Shown: positions 8,222 through 15,999 of the stretch, piece by piece
Layout of the letters: each line of letters begins with the position of its first letter
Numbering within the stretch: the stretch's first letter is position 1
NCBI GenBank assembly: GCA_937925695.1
Contig: CALAMD010000125.1
Location: forward strand, 1 to 34,527
Direction of reading: 5' to 3'
DNA: 34,527 bases
Origin: an uncultured Bacillaceae bacterium
GTDB lineage: Bacteria; Bacillota; Bacilli; Bacillales; Amphibacillaceae
The notes under the pieces: generated by a model
The model's database searches: none
What the model was told of the DNA's origin: nothing
The model's input: the letters and a program-made list of their open reading frames with translations, nothing else
Position numbers and translations under genes: made by a program

Positions 8222-9511
8222 TTAGTGGGCAGGAAAGAATACCATTTGAATCGCAAAAATAATGCCAAACACGTACAATAACCAGTGAACTTCCTTACCT
8301 TTTCCACTCACTAACTTTAATAATGGATAAGTAATAAAACCAATTGCAATCCCTGTAGCAATACTAGATGTTAAAGGCATCGTTAAAATAATCGCGAAAG
8401 CTGGAAAGGCCTCATCGAACTTTTTCCAATCGATTCTAGCTAAACCTTCCATCATAAAGCAACCGACAATAATTAACACAGGTGCAGTAATGGCTGGTAA
8501 ATCAGCAATTGCTTTAATAATTGGCGAAAAGAAAATTGAAATTGCAAATAATACAGCTACAACGACAGAAGTTAAGCCTGTTCTTCCACCCGCGGCTACA
8601 CCAGAAGTTGATTCAATATAGGCTGTAGCTGGACTTGTTCCAAATAAGGAACCAACTGTTGTTGCAGTAGCATCGGCTAATAATGCTGATTTAGCCCTTG
8701 GTAATTGGCCATCTTTCATAAATCCGCCTTGTTCTGCCACCCCAATCATTGTCCCAGTTGTATCAAATATCGTTACTAATAAAAAGGCAAAGACAACAGT
8801 ATATAAACCATTTGAAAACACACCAGCGATATCAATATCAAAAAATACTGGTGCTGGTGGAGCTGAAACTACTCCTTCAAACTCTAAATGGCCGGTTAAA
8901 AATCCAATGACTCCGGTAATCAACATACCGATAAACAAGGCACCCTTTACTCGCCAGATATATAATATTAACGTAATAAATAACCCAACAAGGGTTAATA
9001 TCGTAATCGGATTATGTAAATCGCCAAACCCTACCATATTAGCTTCATTAGGAATGACGAGTCCTGACATTTTCAAGCCCAAAAAAGCAATAAATAGGCC
9101 GATTCCTGAAGTGATTCCGAACTTTAATGATGGTGGAATCGCACCGATTAACGTTTCTCTTAATTTCGTAAAACTTAATAACATAAAAATAATTCCTGCT
9201 AAAAATACAGTACCAAATACAACTTGATATGACACACCTTGGGTGGCAACAACACTAGCAAAATACGCATTTAACCCCATACCAGGTGCAATGGCGATCG
9301 GATAATTGGCAAATAAAGCCATATATAATGTACCTGTCACGGCAGTAATCACTGTAGCCATAAACACTTGATCAAAGGGCACACCTGCTGCCGATAATAC
9401 AGCTGGATTGACAATCACGATGTAAACCATCGTTAAAAAGGTTGTCAAACCTGCCATCACTTCGGTTTGGATTGTCGTCTTGTTTTCCTCTAGTTTAAAA
9501 AATGTTTTCAC
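8222..9511 (-). CDS. pbuO: NCS2-family guanine/hypoxanthine permease (PbuO/PbuG type)
   Basis: This polytopic inner-membrane proton symporter for purine bases has 429 residues and about 12-14 hydrophobic segments. Family motifs are seen: YPIAIAPGMGLNAYFA (substrate-site helix), FDTTGTMIGVAEQGG and GTSPATAYIESTSGVAAGGR. The sequence is nearer to B. subtilis PbuO (YtiP) than PbuG as I recall them, so the symbol is tentative. The frame extends 14 codons upstream to another GTG without a clear ribosome site. AGGTG lies 6 bases before a GTG that begins MKTFFKLEENKT, like known family N-termini, so I start there. The gene is monocistronic, with a terminator. A single PurBox-like sequence lies upstream; no purine riboswitch is present. 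Confidence 0.9.
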   Translation of the reverse strand: MKTFFKLEENKTTIQTEVMAGLTTFLTMVYIVIVNPAVLSAAGVPFDQVFMATVITAVTGTLYMALFANYPIAIAPGMGLNAYFASVVATQGVSYQVVFGTVFLAGIIFMLLSFTKLRETLIGAIPPSLKFGITSGIGLFIAFLGLKMSGLVIPNEANMVGFGDLHNPITILTLVGLFITLILYIWRVKGALFIGMLITGVIGFLTGHLEFEGVVSAPPAPVFFDIDIAGVFSNGLYTVVFAFLLVTIFDTTGTMIGVAEQGGFMKDGQLPRAKSALLADATATTVGSLFGTSPATAYIESTSGVAAGGRTGLTSVVVAVLFAISIFFSPIIKAIADLPAITAPVLIIVGCFMMEGLARIDWKKFDEAFPAFAIILTMPLTSSIATGIAIGFITYPLLKLVSGKGKEVHWLLYVFGIIFAIQMVFFPAH

Positions 9512-9754
9512 AAAAAACACCTGTCTTTCCGAATGTTTTTGTTTGCCAAACACTATAATATTCGTATTTTGCTAAAAATGCAATCAAAATGAATATGTAT
9601 CGTTAATCTCATTAACATTTATCATACAACGAATAGGTCTATTTATACATTTGATTCAGGCAAGTTCATCATAAATCCATCAAGGATTACAATAGTTGCT
9701 TATATGCAATGATTAGCTTAGAGATGCAATAATCCTCTTACAAGCAAATAAAAG

Positions 9755-9789
9755 AACCTGTAATGATGTTGAATACATCACTACAGGTT
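9755..9789 (-). terminator. Terminator of the odhAB operon
   Basis: The stem AACCTGTA/TACAGGTT has an inner GATGT/ACATC helix and, on the minus strand, a TTCTTTTATTT tail. It lies just after the odhB stop codon. Confidence 0.82.
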
Positions 9790-9802
9790 TCTTTGAAATT
9801 TC

Positions 9803-11068
9803 TTAGCCTTCTAATAATAAATCATAAGGGTCCTCGATTAATTCTTTGATGCGAACAAGGAATTGGACTGCATCTTTTCCATCAATTATCCGGTGGTCAT
9901 AGGATAAAGCGATATACATCATCGGTCTGACTTCGATCGTATCATCCGGCATCACAACAGCTCGTTTTTGAATGTTATGCATACCTAAAATACCAACTTG
10001 AGGGGCATTTAAAATCGGTGTCGATAACATCGATCCAAAAATACCACCATTTGTGATCGTAAAGGTTCCACCTTGAAGATCCGCTAATTGTAATTGATTA
10101 TCACGGGCCAGCGTAGCTAAACGCATAATCTCGCTTTCAATCCCAGCAAAATCTAATTTATCAGCATCTCTTACCACTGGTACAACTAATCCTTCTTCGG
10201 TTGAGACAGCAATGCCGATATCATAATATTTCTTCAGAATAATGTCATTGCCTTGAATTTCAGCATTTAATAACGGAAAGTCTCTTAAGGCTCCGACAAC
10301 TGCTTTCGTGAAAAATGACATAAAGCCGAGCTTGACACCGTGTTTTTCAAAGAATTTGTCTTTGCGTTCGTTGCGTAAATTCATGACGGCTGTCATATCT
10401 ACTTCATTAAAGGTTGTTAACATCGCAGCAGTATGCTGTGCTTCAACAAGACGTTTAGCAATTGTCATTCTGCGACGGGACATCGGAATCCGCTCGAACG
10501 GCTTATTTGAATCAGCTACAAGATTCGCTGGTTGTGATGATTGCGATACTTTTGCTAGTTGCTCACTCTGTTGTTTCGCAGCTGCTTCAACATCTTCAAC
10601 ACGAATACGGCCATGAATTTCATGTGGTTGAATTTTACTGAGATCGATATTTAATTCCCTAGCTCGTTTTCTAGCTGCAGGTGATGCAATAATGTCCCGA
10701 GATGGTCGAGCTTGCTCTTCTACGTCTACTTTTCTTTCCTCGTTTTCTTGTTTTGCTACTGGCTCTGCTTGTTTCGGCGCTTCTTCTTGAGCAACGACTT
10801 CTTCAGGTGCTGTGTCTGTTTTACTGGCAGAAGCATTTTCGTCTAACATGGCGATCACATCACCCACTTCAACGTCATCACCTTCTGCTCGTAAAATTTC
10901 CGTAATGACACCTGAATATTCTGCGTGGACTTCTACATTGACTTTGTCTGTTTCTAAATCAATAATTGGGTCCCCTTTTTCAACATATTCTCCCTCTTTA
11001 ACGAGCCACTCAGATATTGTACCTTCCATAATCGATTCAGCAAGTTCAGGTACTTTAATTTCTCTCAT
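9803..11068 (-). CDS. odhB: 2-oxoglutarate dehydrogenase E2, dihydrolipoamide succinyltransferase
   Basis: This is the E2 core of the 2-oxoglutarate dehydrogenase complex of the TCA cycle, transferring succinyl from lipoate to CoA in the cytosol. It has 421 residues in three parts. A lipoyl domain (1-76) carries Lys 42 in ETDKVNV. After a Glu/Ala-rich linker comes a peripheral-subunit-binding domain (about 119-155, ASPAARKRARELNIDLS). The C-terminal catalytic domain (about 190-421) has the active-site YDHRIIDGKDA. The ATG follows AAAGGGGGT, which lies inside the end of odhA. The two frames overlap by 14 bases, so translation is probably coupled. The frame is open well upstream inside odhA, but that part is not E2-like. 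Confidence 0.97.
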   Translation of the reverse strand: MREIKVPELAESIMEGTISEWLVKEGEYVEKGDPIIDLETDKVNVEVHAEYSGVITEILRAEGDDVEVGDVIAMLDENASASKTDTAPEEVVAQEEAPKQAEPVAKQENEERKVDVEEQARPSRDIIASPAARKRARELNIDLSKIQPHEIHGRIRVEDVEAAAKQQSEQLAKVSQSSQPANLVADSNKPFERIPMSRRRMTIAKRLVEAQHTAAMLTTFNEVDMTAVMNLRNERKDKFFEKHGVKLGFMSFFTKAVVGALRDFPLLNAEIQGNDIILKKYYDIGIAVSTEEGLVVPVVRDADKLDFAGIESEIMRLATLARDNQLQLADLQGGTFTITNGGIFGSMLSTPILNAPQVGILGMHNIQKRAVVMPDDTIEVRPMMYIALSYDHRIIDGKDAVQFLVRIKELIEDPYDLLLEG

Positions 11069-13919
11069 TATTATTACCCCCTTTAGCCGGATTAATGGCT
11101 TCTTGAACAATTCGTTCTTGTAGTATCGCATGTACATTTGGTTCCCCAACAGCAGGTGAGGAACGTTTTGGACGACCAATATAACGAAGTGACTGCCCAT
11201 CTTTTAACAGTTCGCGTAAATATTCACTGACAAACTGCCAGCTTCCCATATTCATCGGTTCTTCTTGAACCCAAACAATTTCTTCTAGGTTCGGTAGTTC
11301 AGCAACTTCTTTAGCTAACTCATCAAACGGAAATGGATAAATCTGCTCAATTCGGATAGCCCGAAGCCAATCGAAGGATTCTGTTGAATTTTCAATGGCT
11401 TCTTCAATATCAATCATGATCTTCCCACTACCTAACATTAATCGTTTAGCCTTTTTCTTATTAATCGGTAAATTAGGTTGATCTCTGATGGTTTGAAACT
11501 TGCCTTCTGTGAATTCTTTTGCTTCCGAAGCCACCCGTTCATTTCTCAGTAAACTACTCTTCGGTGTCATTAAGATTAGTGGACGGGCCACTTCTCGACC
11601 ACGCATGGCTGCTTGACGTCGTAATATATGAAACAGTTGGGCTGACGATGTTACATTAGCAACGATCCAGTTGTTTTCAGCTGCCATTTGTAAAAAGCGC
11701 TCGAGTCTAGCACTAGAGTGTTCCGGACCCTGTCCTTCATATCCATGTGGTAACATAATGACCATATTTGATTTATCGCCCCACTTAGCCCGGGCCGAAG
11801 ATATGAACTGGTCAAAGATAACTTGTGCTGCGTTAGCAAAATCACCAAACTGTGCTTCCCAGATAACAAGAGTTTCCGGTGATCGGACACTATAGCCATA
11901 TTCAAACCCTAGTACTCCTGCTTCAGATAATGGGCTATTATGGATGGCAAACGATGCTTTAGCATCACTTAAACCATGCATAATACAATATTTCTCAGCT
12001 GTCTTTGTATCATGGAGGATCATATGACGATGGGCAAAGGTTCCTCGTTCAGAATCCTGTCCCGTTAATCGTATTGGGATGCCATCTTGTAAAATTGAAG
12101 CAAACGCCAACGCTTCACCCGTTCCCCAATCTGCTTTATGCCCTTCATCAAGCGCATTTTGTCGACGTTTAAAGATTCGATCTAAGCGCTTAAAACTGTT
12201 AAAACCTTCTGGGCGCTTCAGGAGATCTTCATTAAGTTTTTTCAATTTATCCAACGGAACGGCTGTTTCAAATTGATCGATGCTTGCTGCTAACGCTTCA
12301 GGCATTTCTTTAGATTTGATTTCAATCGTTGGATTTTCTTCTAAACTATCATATACTTTTTTCAAATCATCATCGATTTTTTGTTGAAAAGCCTCTAGTT
12401 CTTCTTTCGTATACAATCCTTGTTTGTTTAGCTCTTCAAAGAAAAGAGTTGCAACTGATGGATGCTGATCAATTTCTTGATACAATAATGGTTGAGTAGC
12501 TCGAGGTTCATCCATTTCATTATGACCGTAACGGCGATAACCAACTAAATCGATAACAATATCTTTATGGAATTTTTTACGATAGTCATAGGCTAATTTA
12601 ATCGCCGAAATACAAGCGTAAGGATCATCCGCATTGACATGAATAACTGGTATTTCAAAACCTTTCGCTAAATCACTAGCATATCTTGTTGAACGTCCTT
12701 CATTTTGCGGTGTCGTATAGCCGATCAAGTTGTTAGCGATGATATGAATAGTGCCGCCCGTATGATAGCCTTGTAAACCACTTAAATTTAATGTTTCAGC
12801 AACGATACCTTCGCCAATAAACGCTGCATCACCATGAATCAATACGCTAAAACCTTTATGTAAATCCTGGATTGGAAAACCATTTTTGGTCCGATCATCC
12901 TGAACGGCTCGTGTGAATCCAGCTACAATTGGATTGACAAACTCTAAATGTGAAGGGTTATGTGCCAATATGATTCTCGTTGACGATTCGTCACCATATT
13001 TCACTTCTTTTGTCGCACCAAAATGATACTTTACATCCCCAGTCCACCCATAATTGATCCCGGTCGATCCTTCTGAAGGAACCAATTCTTTATTAGGTGA
13101 ATGATGGAACTCTGAAAATATGATATCTAGTGGTTTACCAAGCACATGGGCAAGGACACTCAATCGACCTCTATGGGCCATTCCCATTAAAATATTATCG
13201 ATTCTATCTGCTGTTGTATGTTTAACAACTTGGTCAAGAATTGGAATCATCATCTCTAAACCTTCAATGGAAAATCGTTTTTGACCGACAAAGGTTTTAT
13301 GAAGAAAATTCTCAAAACTTTCTACTTGAACAAGTCGTTCTAACAATTGTTTCTTCTCTGTATCTGTTAAGTGCACTTTATATTTACCGGTTTCGATTTG
13401 ATCAATTAGCCAGTTGCGTTCTTCATCATTGTTTACATGATCAAATTCAAAGGAAATTGTCCCTGTATAAACACTTTTCAAAAAATTCACGAAATCGTAA
13501 CCGCTTTTAATTTTCACATCATGCTTATCTGATAACCATGAAGCAGGCATGTTTTTTAAGTCTTCTTCAGTCAAACCATACGTTTCCGGTTTAATGAGAT
13601 CTGTACCTCTTTCAAAAGCGCCAACAGCATATATGTCAGCTTCTAGATGCCCATAACGTCGAATGGAATCTACAAGTTTCATTGCAGAAGTTATTTTTTT
13701 TACATCTTCTACGGAAGTCATTTGTCGTGATGGAACTGAGACCTCTTCTGACTCATCTGGCCATATTGGTGCTCCATATTGATCAAAGATTTCTCGGATT
13801 GATGGATCAACTATTTCTGGATCTTCTAAATATAAGTCGTATTGCTCTTCCACATACCCCATGTTAATACCATGAAACTGCCCCCAGAACCTTGTGAGCG
13901 ATTCTTCTTTCTGCGTCAC
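11055..13919 (-). CDS. odhA: 2-oxoglutarate dehydrogenase E1 component
   Basis: This is the thiamine-diphosphate-dependent decarboxylase of the 2-oxoglutarate dehydrogenase complex. It has 954 residues, close to the B. subtilis enzyme. Recognisable parts are the N-terminal E1 segment (YVEEQYDLYLEDPEIVDP), MGMAHRGRLSVLAHV, the ThDP/Mg site GDAAFIGEGIVAETLNLS with downstream NN, the GHNEMDEP loop, and the C-terminal transketolase-like half with TGQDSERGTFAHRH. In-frame TAG lies directly before an ATG that has no ribosome site. Five codons later a GTG has GGGGGT at 7-8 bases, so I place the start at that GTG; the ATG would add 5 residues. The gene is first in odhAB. The leader carries a cre-like site and two mini-ORFs. 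Confidence 0.96.
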   Translation of the reverse strand: MTQKEESLTRFWGQFHGINMGYVEEQYDLYLEDPEIVDPSIREIFDQYGAPIWPDESEEVSVPSRQMTSVEDVKKITSAMKLVDSIRRYGHLEADIYAVGAFERGTDLIKPETYGLTEEDLKNMPASWLSDKHDVKIKSGYDFVNFLKSVYTGTISFEFDHVNNDEERNWLIDQIETGKYKVHLTDTEKKQLLERLVQVESFENFLHKTFVGQKRFSIEGLEMMIPILDQVVKHTTADRIDNILMGMAHRGRLSVLAHVLGKPLDIIFSEFHHSPNKELVPSEGSTGINYGWTGDVKYHFGATKEVKYGDESSTRIILAHNPSHLEFVNPIVAGFTRAVQDDRTKNGFPIQDLHKGFSVLIHGDAAFIGEGIVAETLNLSGLQGYHTGGTIHIIANNLIGYTTPQNEGRSTRYASDLAKGFEIPVIHVNADDPYACISAIKLAYDYRKKFHKDIVIDLVGYRRYGHNEMDEPRATQPLLYQEIDQHPSVATLFFEELNKQGLYTKEELEAFQQKIDDDLKKVYDSLEENPTIEIKSKEMPEALAASIDQFETAVPLDKLKKLNEDLLKRPEGFNSFKRLDRIFKRRQNALDEGHKADWGTGEALAFASILQDGIPIRLTGQDSERGTFAHRHMILHDTKTAEKYCIMHGLSDAKASFAIHNSPLSEAGVLGFEYGYSVRSPETLVIWEAQFGDFANAAQVIFDQFISSARAKWGDKSNMVIMLPHGYEGQGPEHSSARLERFLQMAAENNWIVANVTSSAQLFHILRRQAAMRGREVARPLILMTPKSSLLRNERVASEAKEFTEGKFQTIRDQPNLPINKKKAKRLMLGSGKIMIDIEEAIENSTESFDWLRAIRIEQIYPFPFDELAKEVAELPNLEEIVWVQEEPMNMGSWQFVSEYLRELLKDGQSLRYIGRPKRSSPAVGEPNVHAILQERIVQEAINPAKGGNNNERN

Positions 13920-13943
13920 ATCATATACCCCCATCTAAGTTAA

Positions 13944-14005
13944 CTATAACCATACTTTTGGCATTATAACTCCTATCCTATTATAGAATCCACAGCTAAC
14001 TTCAT
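13944..14005 (-). other. Two overlapping mini-ORFs in the odhA leader
   Basis: A near-perfect ribosome site, AGGAGGTG, lies 9 bases before an ATG opening a 10-codon frame (MKLAVDSIIG, stop). Its stop overlaps a second ribosome site, AGGAG, which lies 5 bases before an ATG opening MPKVWL, stop. Both are in the odhA 5' leader and end 24 bases before the odhA GTG. They may be leader peptides affecting odhA expression, but chance cannot be excluded for such short frames. Confidence 0.4.
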
Positions 14006-14059
14006 CAACTAATTCACCTCCTATATACTCTATTTTAAATATTCTAACTATTTATACCG

Positions 14060-14110
14060 TGAAAACCTTATCATCTGCTTATTATACCGCTTATTTAACA
14101 GTTATGTTTA
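14060..14110 (-). promoter_or_regulatory. Candidate odhAB promoter with cre-like site
   Basis: On the minus strand TAAACA, 18 bases, TATAAT forms a sigma-A promoter with a weak -35. Directly after the -10, over the predicted start site, lies TGAAAACCTTATCA (plus strand). It agrees with the CcpA cre consensus TGWAARCGYTWNCW at all but the central G. A cre over the start site would fit carbon catabolite repression of a TCA-cycle operon. This is a sequence match only. Confidence 0.5.
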
Positions 14111-14118
14111 CTTGACCG

Positions 14119-14147
14119 TTCACAGAATTACAATTATTATGTATAAT
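14119..14147 (+). promoter_or_regulatory. Sigma-A promoter of the small lipoprotein gene
   Basis: TTCACA, 17 bases, then a perfect TATAAT lie about 55 bases before the ATG of the small lipoprotein-like gene. It is divergent from the candidate odhA promoter. Confidence 0.65.
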
Positions 14148-14202
14148 AACGTTACAATAGTAAATATACATAATTATGTTTTTTAAAGGGGTGGGCAACA
14201 TT

Positions 14203-14307
14203 ATGAAATTAGCACTTATTCTCGGTGTCATTCTTGTATTTCTTACTTCTTGTCTAACATCAGCCTATGAGGCAAGACCTGGTCTACCTAAAAAAGATCA
14301 ATATTAA
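14203..14307 (+). CDS. Small lipoprotein-like peptide (34 aa)
   Basis: This 34-residue peptide begins MKLALILGVILVFLTSCL. Residues 3-16 are a hydrophobic signal segment ending in L-T-S-C, a possible lipobox with Cys 17. Only about 17 mostly polar residues (SAYEARPGLPKKDQY) remain after it. Several signals argue it is real: the strong ribosome site AAAGGGGTGGG 8 bases before the ATG, a good sigma-A promoter, and a strong terminator right after the stop. I recognise no family. It could be a tiny lipoprotein, or a membrane peptide with the helix retained. Its position between odhA (divergent) and trmL (convergent) gives no functional hint. Confidence 0.65.
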   Translation: MKLALILGVILVFLTSCLTSAYEARPGLPKKDQY

Positions 14308-14311
14308 GAAA

Positions 14312-14341
14312 ACCGTCATGTGATTTCGATTACATGACGGT
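14312..14341. terminator. Terminator between the small lipoprotein gene and trmL
   Basis: The perfect 10-bp stem ACCGTCATGT/ACATGACGGT has a 10-base loop and seven T after it on the plus strand. The reverse strand also has TTTTCTT after the stem, so it may serve trmL as well. Confidence 0.88.
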
Positions 14342-14347
14342 CTTTTT

Positions 14348-14821
14348 TTAGCTTAACCGTGGAAATCCTTGTTGTCGTAATACTTCATAGACCATGATCG
14401 CTACCGTATTGGATAAGTTTAATGACCGGACTTGATCAGTCATATGAATTTTTAAACAGTTATTTTCTTTGCCTTGTAATAATGATTTCGGAATCCCACT
14501 CGTTTCTCGACCAAATACTAAAAAGATATCTTTATTTGCATCACTAAAATCAACATCTGTATAATATTTTTCACCGAAATTTTCAATATAGTAATATTCA
14601 CCATGAGGATATGTTTCATATAACATATCAATTGTATCATATTCTTTCACATCAACATGATACCAATAATCTAAGCCTGCGCGACGTAACATTTTATCAT
14701 CTGTTGAAAATCCTAAAGGATGAATGAGATGTAACGTCGTATTAGTCGCTAAGCAAGTTCGCGCAATATTACCTGTATTAGCTGGGATTTCTGGTTGATA
14801 TAAAACGACATGTAAACTCAC
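14348..14821 (-). CDS. trmL: tRNA (cytidine(34)-2'-O)-methyltransferase TrmL
   Basis: This 157-residue SPOUT-class methyltransferase 2'-O-methylates the wobble nucleotide of tRNA-Leu isoacceptors using SAM. The N-terminus (HVVLYQPEIPANTGNIART), LVFGRETSGIP and IHMTDQVRSLNLSNTVAI are the knot-forming SAM-binding motifs of TrmL/CspR. The start is GTG with an AAGGTAGG-like site 10 bases before. A 60-base gap separates it from the upstream amidase gene on the same strand with no terminator between, so the two are probably cotranscribed. In B. subtilis, as I recall, the homologue cspR also neighbours yhbB. Confidence 0.95.
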   Translation of the reverse strand: MSLHVVLYQPEIPANTGNIARTCLATNTTLHLIHPLGFSTDDKMLRRAGLDYWYHVDVKEYDTIDMLYETYPHGEYYYIENFGEKYYTDVDFSDANKDIFLVFGRETSGIPKSLLQGKENNCLKIHMTDQVRSLNLSNTVAIMVYEVLRQQGFPRLS

Positions 14822-14881
14822 TATTCATACGCCTACCTTATGATGATTTGCTTTCATTGTAAATAGTCCATTTTGATTATA

Positions 14882-15733
14882 CTACGAATCACCGATTCTG
14901 AAAAATTTATATTGGATATTAGGCGTCCAAGCAGTTGAATCTTCGTAAGACCAATAACGATGTCGACTATGGTCAGTATGAGCATTCACTAATGGCATCC
15001 CTTGCGCATCCTTCGTTACCACGATTGTTTGGTGATCCCACCTTCCATCACCTTGAAAATCATAACATATGACATCACCTGGTGATAATTCTTGAGGTGA
15101 CGAGACTTCCCTGCCCTTTAACCCTTGCGTTGAACCACTTAAATACCATCTTAACGAGTGGGCCACCGCCCAACTATAACTCCAATTATCATGCTGATAC
15201 CACCAACCTTGATTTCGATTTGGTGCTCCACGCATCGGTGCTCCCCCGGCGAAAAGACACTGGGATACAAAGTTCGTACAATTGACAGCGAAGTTTCGAT
15301 AAGCGGGATTATAACTATTCCACCAAAGCTCAGCATATTGAACAGCCCCTTGACGATCATACGTAAACCGTTCATCAGCTAAAGAGGATATTTTTTCAGG
15401 TGATAAAGTTTGTGTTTCTGTAATATCTTCACTTGGTCTAGCTACATATTCATGATTGATGATATCACCCTTTTGTATTTCAAATTGATAAGGGATAATC
15501 TGTTCTTCACGGATAAACTGATCATTTTGTTTCGTTAAGAACTTCAAATGGATAAAATAATGATAAATTTTGTGCTGATCATACCTTATCGTCCGATAAT
15601 GGTGGCCATTGGCACTGATTTTAACAATTTTAGCATCTCTTTGTTTCCACAATGCTTGTTTTCGCTGCCACCAATCAGGTCCACCGCTAGTCTGTTGAAA
15701 CATTTCCAGCCAATGTTGTTTAATAAGATCCAT
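14882..15733 (-). CDS. Amidase-domain protein (amidase_6, YhbB-like)
   Basis: The protein has 283 residues. The C-terminal half (about 125-283) is an amidase_6 domain, a papain-like fold related to NlpC/P60 and CHAP peptidases. Likely catalytic residues are Cys 152 in AVNCTNFVSQC and His 234 in RWDHQTIVV, with Asn 250 or His 252 nearby. Residues 1-120 form a beta-rich N-terminal part I do not recognise. There is no signal peptide, so the protein may act in the cytosol or mother cell. The ATG has GGAGGCG about 6 bases away. It lies just upstream of trmL and resembles YhbB of the queG-yhbB-trmL group of B. subtilis. A palindrome array lies about 85-200 bases upstream of its start. Its substrate is unknown. 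Confidence 0.85.
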   Translation of the reverse strand: MDLIKQHWLEMFQQTSGGPDWWQRKQALWKQRDAKIVKISANGHHYRTIRYDQHKIYHYFIHLKFLTKQNDQFIREEQIIPYQFEIQKGDIINHEYVARPSEDITETQTLSPEKISSLADERFTYDRQGAVQYAELWWNSYNPAYRNFAVNCTNFVSQCLFAGGAPMRGAPNRNQGWWYQHDNWSYSWAVAHSLRWYLSGSTQGLKGREVSSPQELSPGDVICYDFQGDGRWDHQTIVVTKDAQGMPLVNAHTDHSRHRYWSYEDSTAWTPNIQYKFFRIGDS

Positions 15734-15818
15734 GATCGCTCGCCTCCATCTACTTATATATATGAAGTGTAGATGTAATCATGTTGATTGAATATTTGGG
15801 CGCTGATCATACTTGTTG

Positions 15819-15932
15819 ATTCAGCGAATATTAAATTTATTCGGCGATTTGGGGCGGGGATTCGGCGAATATTAAATTTATTCGGCGAATATGCCCAATG
15901 ATTCGGCGAATATGGCCAATCATTCGGCGAAT
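15819..15932. repeat. Six-copy array of an 11-bp palindrome with 20-21-bp period
   Basis: ATTCGGCGAAT (ATTCG, one central base, CGAAT) occurs at 15819, 15839, 15860, 15880, 15901 and 15922. The first copy has A for G at position 5 and the second ends ATT. Intervals are 20, 21, 20, 21 and 21 bp. The spacers are partly repeated too: ATTAAATTT twice, and ATGCCCAATG/ATGGCCAATC. The array lies between the mntD terminator and the amidase gene. The spacing puts every palindrome on nearly the same face of the helix. Confidence 0.95.
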
Positions 15933-15947
15933 CGCCAAAATACACCT

Positions 15948-15980
15948 AAAAAAGCCCAGATTATTGATCTGGGCTTTTTT
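15948..15980. terminator. Terminator of the mntABCD operon
   Basis: A perfect 14-bp stem includes GCCCAGAT/ATCTGGGC with A6 and T6 flanks and a 5-base loop. It works in both directions and lies 19 bases after the mntD stop. Confidence 0.93.
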
Positions 15981-15999
15981 CCATCAAACGAACAACTGA

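Noticed and set aside
9512..9802. Purine riboswitch upstream of the purine permease
   Set aside because: The conserved junction and loop motifs of the xpt-pbuX class are absent on the minus strand. Only a PurBox-like sequence is seen.
15754..15945. Minus-strand frame across the palindrome array (repeated Pro-Asn-Trp residues)
   Set aside because: The repeats produce an open frame by composition. There is no ribosome site, it runs over the mnt terminator flank, and the palindromic DNA structure is the simpler explanation.
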